A stretch of DNA of 64,000 nt from NCBI GenBank assembly GCA_018982785.1, contig JAHHEN010000001.1:124001-188000 (forward strand), read 5' to 3'. The translations under genes and the position numbers were made by a program. The DNA comes from Enterococcus innesii. Lineage in GTDB: Bacteria > Bacillota > Bacilli > Lactobacillales > Enterococcaceae. This document shows, piece by piece, positions 52,269 to 61,670 of the stretch (position 1 is its first letter; every line of letters begins with the position of its first letter). The notes below the pieces were generated by a model. It was not told the DNA's origin, did no database searches, and worked only from the letters and a program-made list of their open reading frames with translations.

Positions 52269-53891
52269 CTATTCTTTGATTCCCCAAATGGATTCATTAT
52301 TATCGCCAATCGTTGAAAACGTTAATTTTTGCTGCTCAAATTCTGTTATTTCCTGACTTAATAAGATACCTTTGAAGGTCGCTTCTTCAAAAGTCAATGC
52401 CAAGTATCCCGCATCGTACGTCCAAGTTCCGGTCAAGTCACCAGTAACGCTTCCATCTTTTTGAAGCTCGATTGTCTGCGTTTTTAGCATGGTCGTTCCA
52501 TTGTCGGTACCATGGTTAATGATTTCATAGCGCCCGATAATGTCATCTTCTGACAAAGCATCTGCTACTTGTTCATTGCCTCGATACTCGTAGGGTGCTG
52601 GAACTGGCCAGCCCTCCTCATTCATATACATTCTGTTGACCCGCACTTCATGGGCTTCGGTTCCATTGTTAAAGCGCGTATGGTACACCAAGGACCACTG
52701 ACCATTCTCATCGATGATGGCCGAATTGTGTCCCGCTGCTCGATACCCCATTTGTTGAAACGAGAATTGGTAGTTGCCAATCAATTTGATGCCGTAGTTT
52801 GAATTTTGGTCCCCTTGTTCGAAGATTGGGCTATTTCCTTGGGCATCAAGGTAAGGTCCTTCTGGTTTTTCAGCGCGAAATAGTCGCATATTGTAACCAC
52901 CTTTTGCTGCTAAACCACCGTAAGTGACGAATAGGTAATAATAATCGGTTTCCTCATCATATACAATATAGGGACCTTCTCCTGATTGATGATAGCCGCC
53001 AAAAAGCTTGATCCCGAAATAGCGATCAATGATACGCCCATCTTCCGTCGTGCTATCTTCCCCAGGATACATTGGTTTTCCAGTGGCTGGATCAACTTCC
53101 AATAAAAAGATACCGCCAGACCAAGAACCATAGGTCATCCATAGTTTCCCTTCTTCATCATAAAACAACGCTGGATCAATGGCGTTTGGTGCATAATCGG
53201 TGTTATACGTCAGACCATCTTCGATCGCCCAGTTTTCACTGAACCCACTGATTTTCCCCTCTTTGATCAATTTGGCCAAATGGGTATTTTGATAGTTGGT
53301 ATTGCGTTCACTACCATCTGTCGAATCTTTTTCTGTAAAGCCAGAATAAATCACGGTATCCGCATAGCTATAGGGTCCTTCGATCGTTTTAGCTACGGCC
53401 AATCCAATCGCTGAACGCCGCCAAGTAGAACTAGCTGAGTAGTAGAGCATGTAGGCTCCTTTGTCTCCATTTGACCATTCATAATCAGCATTCCAAATGA
53501 CATCTGGTGCCCAAAGGCTGTAACCGCCTTGTGAATCGGCATCATCATAGCCTGCCCATTCAAAAGTCTCAGCTAGATTTTCTTTTGTGTTACCATAGAT
53601 CATATTGTCTTCCATTGATTCATATTCGTGAGTGAAAGGCACTTCCCAAGTTTGTAAATCTTCTGTTTTCGCTTGGGCGAGATGCGAACCAAATACGTAA
53701 AACAGCTCTTGGTCACCAACATGAATAGAAGTAATCGATGGGTCGTGAATCGACACTCGATTTTTTGTCGTTGTTTCCCACTCCTTTTGTGAAAGTTGCT
53801 CAGCAGCATCTCCTGTTTGACAGCCAGCAAGAAATAAACTAGTAAAAAAAACGGACATGGTTAAACAGAGCATTTTTCTTTTTGTATTCAT
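52269..53891 (-). CDS. GH43 endo-alpha-1,5-L-arabinanase lipoprotein
   Basis: 540 residues. Lipobox LAGC (Cys24), so it is displayed on the cell surface. The five-bladed GH43 propeller carries the general base Asp50 (HDPS), the pKa modulator Asp239 (NAIDPALF) and the general acid Glu305 (SGEGPY). A C-terminal beta domain (about 440-540, GRYEIINHG to IWGIKE) is as in B. subtilis Abn2. It cuts arabinan outside for uptake by the AraNPQ-like importer. Confidence 0.93.
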   Translation of the reverse strand: MNTKRKMLCLTMSVFFTSLFLAGCQTGDAAEQLSQKEWETTTKNRVSIHDPSITSIHVGDQELFYVFGSHLAQAKTEDLQTWEVPFTHEYESMEDNMIYGNTKENLAETFEWAGYDDADSQGGYSLWAPDVIWNADYEWSNGDKGAYMLYYSASSTWRRSAIGLAVAKTIEGPYSYADTVIYSGFTEKDSTDGSERNTNYQNTHLAKLIKEGKISGFSENWAIEDGLTYNTDYAPNAIDPALFYDEEGKLWMTYGSWSGGIFLLEVDPATGKPMYPGEDSTTEDGRIIDRYFGIKLFGGYHQSGEGPYIVYDEETDYYYLFVTYGGLAAKGGYNMRLFRAEKPEGPYLDAQGNSPIFEQGDQNSNYGIKLIGNYQFSFQQMGYRAAGHNSAIIDENGQWSLVYHTRFNNGTEAHEVRVNRMYMNEEGWPVPAPYEYRGNEQVADALSEDDIIGRYEIINHGTDNGTTMLKTQTIELQKDGSVTGDLTGTWTYDAGYLALTFEEATFKGILLSQEITEFEQQKLTFSTIGDNNESIWGIKE

Positions 53892-53908
53892 TTTTCCCTC
53901 TCTTTTAT

Positions 53909-54863
53909 CTATCCTTTGACTACACCGGGTTCGCCAAAATCAGGTAATCCATTTTTTTCCAAGTAAACGGTTGGACATACGCATGTCGATTGGGATTTTC
54001 TAAAGGATTACTGTAATCATTTTTTCTGGTCTTGCATGATACACTAAGATATCTTGTTTCCCCTCCTCATCGACTGTAAAGGAGTTATGTCCTGGTCCGT
54101 ATAGGGAATTTTGTTCAGAACTTGAAAAGACTGGTTCCTTCAACTTATGCCAAGAATACCCATTCAATAAATCACTATCCTCATCTGCCCACAACAGTCC
54201 CATCGCGTAGTTTTCATCCGTCGCACTGGCTGAATAAGTAATGATCACTTTTCCATTTCTAATCAAAGCAGCTGGAGCTTCGTTCACTTTGAAGCCGATT
54301 TTTTCCCATTCATAATAAGGAATGCTCAGCAGAATCTGCTTTCCTTTCAATGTCCAAGGGTTTTCCATCTCTGATAAATAAAGATTGGAATTGCCTGGAA
54401 TGTTTGGATCTGCTTGTGCCCAGACATAATACAATCGGTTCCTGTGTTCAAATACCGTAGCATCTAAACTGAAACTCTCAAATTGCGTCTTGATCTGTCC
54501 TTTTTCTACCCACTCGCCTGCAAAGGGATCTTCATTCGCATTTTCGATCGCAAACATCCGATGATGGTGCTGATCATTTCTGACTTCGCCATGATCTGCA
54601 GCAGCAAAATAGATGTACCATTTTCCTTGAATAAAATGAATCTCTGGTGCCCAGATCAGCTCACTCATGGGGCCTTCGGCATGAGCCGTCCAGATGACTT
54701 TTACTTCACCGTCAGCCAGTCCTTTCAAGGTTTTCGCACGCCTTAATTCGATTTCCTGATACCCTGGTTTTGATCCAGTGAAGTAATAATATCCATCGGT
54801 ATGCTTGTATATCCATGGGTCTGCACGTTCTAATACAATCGGTTCCAAATAATTTTCTGCCAT
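53909..54863 (-). pseudogene. GH43 arabinosidase, intracellular, one frame break
   Basis: About 318 residues when the T run 54020-54025 is lengthened by one, so that RPEK continues as NDYSNPLENPNRHAYVQPF to a TAG at 53909. GH43 centre: Asp15 (ERADPW), Asp134 (SLDATVF) and Glu195 (VNEAPA). No signal peptide. It resembles exo-acting alpha-1,5-L-arabinofuranosidases. It sits in the arabinan operon before the endo-arabinanase gene. Confidence 0.88.
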
Positions 54864-54878
54864 AAATTCTACACCTTC

Positions 54879-55295
54879 TTAAAAAATTCCATTTTCCGTT
54901 TTTAGTATTTTTATTGCTTTGTTTTTAGACATATACATCGTCGTAGCTAGTAAATAGAGGACGACACCGATCACATCATAGATGATCAAATGGATGATGA
55001 CACAGGCAATCATCCAACGTATCGTTCCTTTGTTTATTTGTTTGTCTCGCATATTCTTTGCGTTGATCCAACTGATAACGCCCATCAAAATCGTCGCTAA
55101 CGCAACGATCATAACTACCTTCGATATCATTCCTACCAGACTTGACTGCAAGTATTCATACTGATTTTGATTTTGAAATGCTGCGATCCCTTGTTCTTCA
55201 AACCAAGGATAATACCCAAACATCGTTACGAGACCAATACAGACATCCCAGACCGCACTGGCACGTAGTAAATTTCTTTCCAATTTTCGATTCAT
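54879..55295 (-). CDS. Small four-span membrane protein of unknown function
   Basis: 138 residues from the ATG at 55295 (AGGA upstream); an overlapping GTG at 55304 is possible. About four membrane segments (VCIGLVTMFGYY, SKVVMIVALATILMGVI, WMIACVIIHLIIYDVIGVVL). It is encoded between the AraQ-type permease and GH43 with almost no spacing, so it belongs to the arabinan operon. I do not recognise a family. Its position recalls DUF624 proteins, but the sequence differs. Confidence 0.6.
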   Translation of the reverse strand: MNRKLERNLLRASAVWDVCIGLVTMFGYYPWFEEQGIAAFQNQNQYEYLQSSLVGMISKVVMIVALATILMGVISWINAKNMRDKQINKGTIRWMIACVIIHLIIYDVIGVVLYLLATTMYMSKNKAIKILKTENGIF

Positions 55296-55303
55296 GATCT
55301 TCA

Positions 55304-56155
55304 CTATCCTTTTATTCCTGCATTTAAGTTCATAGATTCAATGAAGTATTTTTGAGCAAATAGAAACAGCATGACGGTTGGAATGATCGCAATCAATGCC
55401 GAGCCCATCAATTGACCAATCATTCGGTAGTTACCATAAATGTCTTGTAGTAATAGCAAACCGGCTGTAATCGGCATTTTACTAACATCCGTATACACGA
55501 TCACTGGCCACAAGAAATCATTCCATGAGCCCGTGAAAGAAAAGAGGCCTGCAACGATCAACACAGGTTTGATCAAAGGAACGATGATCTCTGCAAAAAT
55601 TGTAAATTCATCTGCACCATCCATTCGTGCTGACTCGTCAAATTCAAGCGGGATACCTTTCATAAACTGTCGCACAAGAAAGATATTTCCCATCCCTGCT
55701 AAGCCTGGAATGATCATGGCAAGAGAAGAGTTGACCCAGCCGAAGGTTTCAATGATTTTGTAAGACGGGATCAAATTCACTACGCCGGGAAACATCGAGA
55801 TCCCCATCAAAAGATAAAAGATACGATCACGGTATTTAAACCGCATTCTGCCATAGCCATAAGCGGTCACTGAAACAACGATCACAACTAAAACAGTGTG
55901 CGTGACTGCGATAAACATTGAATTCCATAACCACTGCATAATTGGTGCAGTAGACGTATTAGTCAAAATCGCTACATAGTTATCTAATATCCAGTTTACA
56001 GGTAATAAACGAAACCCAGTGGAGACGATTTCGGTTTGAGAACGAAAAGAAGTGGCGAAGCTAAAAATCAATGGAATAACCCAGATGATACATAAAACGA
56101 TCAGAAACAAATATGCGATGACCATACTAGGTATATGTTTCTTTTGTGTATTCAT
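55304..56155 (-). CDS. Arabino-oligosaccharide ABC permease, AraQ type
   Basis: 283 residues, six membrane segments, with the ESARMDGADEFTIFAEIIVP coupling loop and ENGLNAG-like end (FIESMNLNAGIKG). Forms the channel with the AraP-type permease 12 nt upstream. The ATPase (MsmX-like) must be encoded elsewhere. Confidence 0.93.
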   Translation of the reverse strand: MNTQKKHIPSMVIAYLFLIVLCIIWVIPLIFSFATSFRSQTEIVSTGFRLLPVNWILDNYVAILTNTSTAPIMQWLWNSMFIAVTHTVLVVIVVSVTAYGYGRMRFKYRDRIFYLLMGISMFPGVVNLIPSYKIIETFGWVNSSLAMIIPGLAGMGNIFLVRQFMKGIPLEFDESARMDGADEFTIFAEIIVPLIKPVLIVAGLFSFTGSWNDFLWPVIVYTDVSKMPITAGLLLLQDIYGNYRMIGQLMGSALIAIIPTVMLFLFAQKYFIESMNLNAGIKG

Positions 56156-56167
56156 TTTTTTGCCCCC

Positions 56168-57048
56168 TTAAGTATTGCTTCTATCTAAAAGAAAATATTG
56201 AAATACGGACACACACATAATGATCAATCCTAAGATGACTGCCATCGCCGAAGCCATTCCTGCAATTGATTCTCCTTGACTAAAAGCCAGTGAGCGGATA
56301 TACATCATCAATACAGTCGTGCTTTGGTTTGGACCTCCACCTGTCATCATCAAAGGCTGTGCAAAGACATTAAATGCTCCAGCAGTTGTCATCACGATCG
56401 TATATAACAGTGGAAAGCGAATAGATGGCAAGGTCACATTCAAGAATTTTTGGAACGCTCCCGCTCCGTCGATCTCTGCCGCTTCATAAAGGTCTTCATT
56501 GACACCCGCTAAAGCTGAGCGATAAATGATCATGTTACCACCGATCGCTCCCCAAATGCTGACAACAAAAATCAAGATCCATGCATAGGGTTGTCGCGAA
56601 GCCCAAGAGAAATCGAACCCAAAAATATTATTGACGGCACCTAATCGAGAGTGGAAAATCAATGACCAGATCAAAGAACCTGCTGAAACAGAGATAAGAC
56701 CTGGAATATATAGAATTGCTTGAAAAAGTCCTTTCAGCTTCACTTTTTTATGTTGCAATGCAGCTGCAATCATCAGTGGAATGATGATTTGTAACGGCAC
56801 CATGATCAAAACGAAAATAAAGGTATTTTTCAAACCATTCCAAAATTGGGTATAGAATGTCGAGGAACTATCAAACAATAATGTTTTATAGTTGTTAAAA
56901 CCGACCCAGACTGGATCAGAGATCAAATTCCATTGCGTAAATGAAGCATAAATACCATAGATCGTTGGAATACATACAAAAATAATAAAGAGTACCATGT
57001 GTGGTCCAATGAATGCGATCGATGCCCAGTTAATGCTCTTTTTTTCAT
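56168..57048 (-). CDS. Arabino-oligosaccharide ABC permease, AraP type, start disturbed
   Basis: The open frame begins at the ATG at 56998, which falls inside the first membrane segment. Lengthening the T run 57039-57045 by one gives MKKKSINWASIAFIGPHMVL from the ATG at 57048, with AAAGG and AGGG sites upstream, a normal N-terminus for AraP. The coupling loop EAAEIDGAGAFQKFLNVTLP and six segments are present. Confidence 0.88.
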
Positions 57049-57102
57049 TCCTTTCATTCCCTTCTAAAAATTGGAAAAGGGGATAGAATTATCCCCCTTC
57101 AC

Positions 57103-58353
57103 TTATCTAGCTACTTCTGCAATCTTATCTTCGACATATTGTTGCATCGTTGCTAATCCTTCATCCATATCTAATTCACCGTAAGCGATATCTGTACTAT
57201 AAACATCTAATGCTTCTAAGACATAAGAGAAATAAACGTAGTCAAAGATGTAAAGTGTTTCTTCTTCCTCTGGTGTAGAAGTAAAGAATGATTGTGGGTA
57301 TTGTTGGTAATCATCACTTTCTAAAATATCTTTACTTGCAACGATTTGTCCGGCTTTTGCCCATTCGATCGAGTTTGTACGAACAAATTCTAAAAATTGT
57401 GCGATTACTTCTTCTTTTTCTTCTGTTCTGCTTTCACTCTTCAACATGCCAAACATATGAGAAGCTGCTCGGTTAGTTGCGATGTCATCTGAAGTCGAAT
57501 AAATATTTGTTACACCCCAATTCAAGCCCTCAACCGCATCATGAGCGGTGGAAGTCCAAGTACCATCTGTTGATAAGAGTACGTTTCCGCCTTGGAACAT
57601 CAAATACCCATCTTCTCCATAAGGTGTCATCAAACCTGCATCTGTTAACGCTTTAATTTTTTCTAACGCTTCTTTCATTTCTGGCGTATTCACCGTCGGG
57701 TTCCCAGCATCGTCAGAAATTGCGCCACCTAAGTTACGGATTTGCGCTAAGATAACCCAAGAAAGTAACGCATTATTTACGACATAATCGCCTTCTTCCA
57801 TCTGCCCTGCTAATGACATCATTTCATCAAACGTCACGATGTTATCGTCTAGCCAAGAAGTGACATTGTATTTTTCTAAAAGATCTTGATTGTAATACAT
57901 GGCACTGGCATGGATATCTAATGGGATCGTATATTGAGTATCGCCGATTTTTCCTGCATTCCACGCTGTATCTAAATAATTGCTTTCTTCTAACTCAGGT
58001 TGATAAGAAACCAGACGATCAACCGGATCAATAATATCGGAATTGACAAATTCCTCTACTTTATAAGAATGCATCAAAGTCAAATCTGGAATCCCACTTT
58101 TAGAACTAACAACCGTACTTAATTTAGTATACATATCAGACGTGATCACATGATTGATTGTATAATCGGAACCTGATTGTTCATTGAATTCATTTACGAT
58201 CTGATCCATATAAGCGCCATCATCACCGGTAAGGGGTGACCAAAAATTAATCGTGTATTTTTCTTTTTCCGCTGCCTGATAACGATTAAAACCAATAAGG
58301 GCAACTGCAACGACTGCAACTAAAGCACCAATAATAATAAGTTTCTTCTTCAT
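57103..58353 (-). CDS. Extracellular sugar-binding protein, AraN type
   Basis: 416 residues. An N-terminal hydrophobic segment (about 4-22) lacks a lipobox cysteine, so it is either secreted or held by an uncleaved anchor. The solute-binding fold is CUT1-like (INFWSPLTGDD, QFLEFVRTN). First gene of the arabinan operon; it delivers arabino-oligosaccharides to the AraP/AraQ-type permeases. Confidence 0.9.
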   Translation of the reverse strand: MKKKLIIIGALVAVVAVALIGFNRYQAAEKEKYTINFWSPLTGDDGAYMDQIVNEFNEQSGSDYTINHVITSDMYTKLSTVVSSKSGIPDLTLMHSYKVEEFVNSDIIDPVDRLVSYQPELEESNYLDTAWNAGKIGDTQYTIPLDIHASAMYYNQDLLEKYNVTSWLDDNIVTFDEMMSLAGQMEEGDYVVNNALLSWVILAQIRNLGGAISDDAGNPTVNTPEMKEALEKIKALTDAGLMTPYGEDGYLMFQGGNVLLSTDGTWTSTAHDAVEGLNWGVTNIYSTSDDIATNRAASHMFGMLKSESRTEEKEEVIAQFLEFVRTNSIEWAKAGQIVASKDILESDDYQQYPQSFFTSTPEEEETLYIFDYVYFSYVLEALDVYSTDIAYGELDMDEGLATMQQYVEDKIAEVAR

Positions 58354-58668
58354 GTTTTTCCCTCTTTCATAGAAATTGAATTTTGGTCTTTGAAGCCGAA
58401 CACGCCTATCCTCCTTCTCTTATTTGCTATCCCAGCATTTATAATTGCATTATTCATTTCTAGCGTTTGCAAACACTTTCAATTTACAAATAAATCATAA
58501 CTTGATTTGTAATCGCTGTCAACAATATTTTGATTAATTTATTCAAGATAATATCTATATTAATTAATAAATATATTAATAACTAGCGAAATAAACAACG
58601 CTATTTACACAAATTAGCAAATATGTTAACATTCAAGTAAATCAAACAGTTTAAGCGGAGGTGACACG
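58354..58668. promoter_or_regulatory. Divergent control region of the arabinan operon and ArsR-type gene
   Basis: 315 nt. A cre-like site (minus strand TGCAAACGCTAGAA, 58458-58471) matches at 12 of 14 positions. Further on, TATATTAAT occurs at 58556-58564 and 58572-58580, 16 bp apart, in an AT-rich stretch before the ArsR-type gene; these are candidate operators for that regulator. Confidence 0.5.
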
Positions 58669-59559
58669 ATGCAATTAGAAATCAATCAAGAAGCATTGCC
58701 TGTCTATGAGGCACTTGCCAGTAATGTGCGAATCAAAATCATTCAATTGCTGGCTAAAAACAAGATGAATGTCAAAGAGTTGGCACAAGAGTTAGGCTTA
58801 AGTAGTGCCATCGTTACGATGCACATCAAAAAATTAGAGGAAGCCAAAATCATCAAAACAGAGCGTGTGGGGCAAAAAAAGATTTCCAGTTTGAGAGTGG
58901 ATCATATCGATATCAACTTTCCTGAGAAAATCTTTAATGCCTTTGATACGAAAGAAACGGCGATACCGATCGGTCATTATACAAATTATTCGGTAGAACC
59001 AACGTGCGGGCTTGCTACTTCAGCTGATTTTGTGGGAATGGTGGATGAACCGAAATTTTTCATGGATCCCCGACGAATGGATGCCCGCATCTTGTGGTTT
59101 ACGAAAGGATTTGTCGAATACCAATCGCCAAACTTCTTAGCAAAAGAAGAAAAACTCGAAATGATGGAGATTTCAATGGAGGTTTCGTCTGAATTTCCTT
59201 TTTCCAATAACAACTGGCCTTCAGACATCACCTTCAGCTTAAATGGTGTGGAGCTTGGTACATGGACTAGCCCAGGGGATTTTGCAGACATTCGTGGAAA
59301 GTATACACCGGATTGGTATCCAGACAATCTTAATCAGTACGGGTTATTGAAGACGATCCGCATCATGGATCATGGAACCTACATGGAAGGTGTTCCTCTT
59401 TCCGACATTACGATCAAGGATATACCTGCCTACGAAGATACGTGGCATTTAAAAGTGGAAGTCAAAGAAGATGCCGAGCATGTCGGCGGTTGTACCCTCT
59501 TTGGCAAGGGGTTTGGGAATTACGATCAAGATATCAAACTAAAAATGTTTTATAGCTAA
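58669..59559 (+). CDS. ArsR-type winged-helix regulator with large C-terminal sensor
   Basis: 296 residues. N-terminal ArsR-like winged helix (about 12-80: LASNVRIKIIQLLAKNKMNVKELAQELGLS split normally). The C-terminal 200 residues are beta-rich (DITFSLNGVELGTWTSPGDF, TPDWYPDNLNQYGLLKTIRI, CTLFGKGF) and much longer than any typical ArsR sensor; no metal-binding Cys motif is visible. GGAGG precedes the ATG. It is divergent from the AraN-type operon and may sense an arabinan-derived sugar, which is inference. Confidence 0.8.
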   Translation: MQLEINQEALPVYEALASNVRIKIIQLLAKNKMNVKELAQELGLSSAIVTMHIKKLEEAKIIKTERVGQKKISSLRVDHIDINFPEKIFNAFDTKETAIPIGHYTNYSVEPTCGLATSADFVGMVDEPKFFMDPRRMDARILWFTKGFVEYQSPNFLAKEEKLEMMEISMEVSSEFPFSNNNWPSDITFSLNGVELGTWTSPGDFADIRGKYTPDWYPDNLNQYGLLKTIRIMDHGTYMEGVPLSDITIKDIPAYEDTWHLKVEVKEDAEHVGGCTLFGKGFGNYDQDIKLKMFYS

Positions 59560-59560
59560 A

Positions 59561-59629
59561 AAAAACGCTAGTCTTAGCGGCTGACCTAAACATTTCTTTT
59601 GGGAATCAGGTCGCTAAACTAGCGTTTTT
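59561..59629. terminator. Bidirectional terminator between the ArsR-type gene and kimA
   Basis: AACGCTAGT pairs with ACTAGCGTT and CTGACCT with AGGTC inside it; A- and T-runs on either side. Confidence 0.88.
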
Positions 59630-59630
59630 G

Positions 59631-61474
59631 TTATTTCTTCAAATGGTAACTGTACGTACTTACAATGATGTTTTCACGCCAAGAGAGTCTGAAACGCAAG
59701 CGCAGGCTTGTTTGGTTGTGCAAAATATTTTGCCAGCGACGTCTTGGGACAAACTGTGGAATGATAACGGTCGTTGTGTAATTGTGTTTGGCTGCATTGC
59801 GGCTGACTAGATCCACATAACGTAAGATGGGATTTTCAATCGAACGATAAGAAGAATGAACGACGGAGAAACGCACGTCTGGGAATTTTTGCTTAAATTC
59901 TTGTTCGATCTCTTTTTCTTTCTTCACATCTTCATCCAATGAGACGTGCATCGCCACGACATAATCACCAATCGATTGGGCATAGTTCAATGCGCCGATA
60001 TTTACTCGGGTAACATTTCCGACTAGAACGATCACGGTATTTCCTTCATAAACATGTAGTGCTTCTTGTTTTTCCAATCGCAGCTGTTCTGCGACTTTTT
60101 TATAATGATCATGGATCTTGTAAAAGATATACAAGAGGATCGGCATGATAATAAAGAATGGCCAAATATCGCCTAAGCGATACACGAACAAGATGGCAAT
60201 GATCGCAAAAGAAATCAAAGCCCCAATGATGTTGGCGATCGATTTAAAGAACCAGCCTTTGCCTTCTTTTTTCCATTTGATCACCATTCCGCTTTGGGAT
60301 AGTGCAAAAGGAATGAATACCCCGATGGAATACAACGGAATCAAACGCTCGGTCGATCCTTGGAAGATAAACAATAGGACGATGGAACCAGCAGCCAAGG
60401 TGATGATTCCGTTCGAATAGCCAAGACGGTCCCCACGGTCTTGATACATATGCGGCATATATTTGTCTTTCGCTAGGTTATACGCCAACACGGGGAAAGC
60501 TGAAAATCCGGTATTTGCGGCAACTGCTAAAATCAGCGCTGTGGCAAATTGCAAAACGTAGTACATAAACCCATGACCAAAAACGGCGGAACCGATTTGA
60601 GATAGAACGGTCACTTCTGTTTCTGGTACGATACCATACCAATAGTTGATAAAAGTGATGCCGACAAAGAAGAATCCTAAGATCGCAGCCATGATCGTCA
60701 AGGTCGCAGCTGCATTTTTCGCCCGTGGTTTTTGAAAAACGGCACAGCGTTACTGATCGCTTCGACCCCTGTCAAAGAAGAGGAACCTGATGAGAAAGCC
60801 CGTAAAATCAAGGCCACGGATACCCCAGGTACGACCGCTCCCGGTAGTGCGGTTGCATTTAACGGTTGCGCACCCGTTACGATATTGTACAAACCGACCA
60901 CGATCAAGACTGTGATCACTGCGATAAAGGTGTAGACAGGAATCATCAAGAAGCTAGCTGATTCTCGCAACCCTCGCAGATTCATCATCATGATCAAGAG
61001 CACGATCACGACAGAAATCGCCACTTGATGGCCGAACAACGCTGGCACAGCAGAAGTGATGGCTTCTGCCCCTGCTGAGACGGATACTGCTACTGTCAGC
61101 ATATAATCAATCAACAGTGAGCCGCCGGCAATCAGGCCCGCATTTTTCCCTAAATTTTCACTACTTACTACATACGCCCCACCACCGTGAGGGTATGCAT
61201 GAATGATCTGACGGTAAGACAAGGTCAATGAAATCAAAAGAATAATAACAAAAGCAGCGATCGGTAATGAATACCAGATAGCAGCAGCGGAAAGTGCCAC
61301 TAATACAACAACGATCTGCTCTGTCCCATAAGCAATCGAAGACAAAGCATCAGAAGATAGCAACGCAAGGGCCGCCGTCCGGCTCAGTTTTTGTTCATCA
61401 TTCTCTGCGGATTTCAATGGACGTCCGACCAACAAACGTTTCAAATACTCCACTTTTTCTACACTCCTTTTCAT
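59631..61474 (-). pseudogene. kimA: Potassium importer KimA, one frame break
   Basis: About 614 residues when the T run 60729-60733 is lengthened by one, joining PFFK to KPRAKNAAATLTIMAA. It matches B. subtilis KimA (YdaO) closely by recall: LVGRPLKSAENDEQKLSRTAALALLSSDALSS split over the N-terminus, SYRQIIHAYPHGGGAYVVS, NLRGLRESASFL. Twelve segments of the APC fold and a C-terminal cytosolic domain (VYEGNTVIVLVGNVTRVNIG). It imports K+ with protons; KimA is inhibited by c-di-AMP in Bacillus. No ydaO riboswitch is evident in the 196 nt upstream. Older annotation would call it an amino acid permease. Confidence 0.88.
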
Positions 61475-61632
61475 GAAAAAATCCTTCGTTAAACTTGTAA
61501 CGATATCCTCACAAATATTGAATTATCAAGACTGTATGCTACTCTTGTAACCGCGAAAAGTCAATGAAAATCAGATGAAAAAACGGCCCTTTTTCCCTCT
61601 TTTGATTATTAGAAATTTCACGTGATGGCACA

Positions 61633-61664
61633 AAAGCAGAAAGAACAAATGCTCTTTCTGCTTT
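61633..61664 (-). terminator. Terminator after the YhgE/Pip gene
   Basis: AAAGCAGAAAGA pairs perfectly with TCTTTCTGCTTT; the minus-strand tail is TTTTG. Confidence 0.7.
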
Positions 61665-61670
61665 AAGATT

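Noticed and set aside
61475-61670. c-di-AMP (ydaO) riboswitch before kimA
   Set aside because: The region is short, AT-rich and shows none of the conserved helices I would expect.
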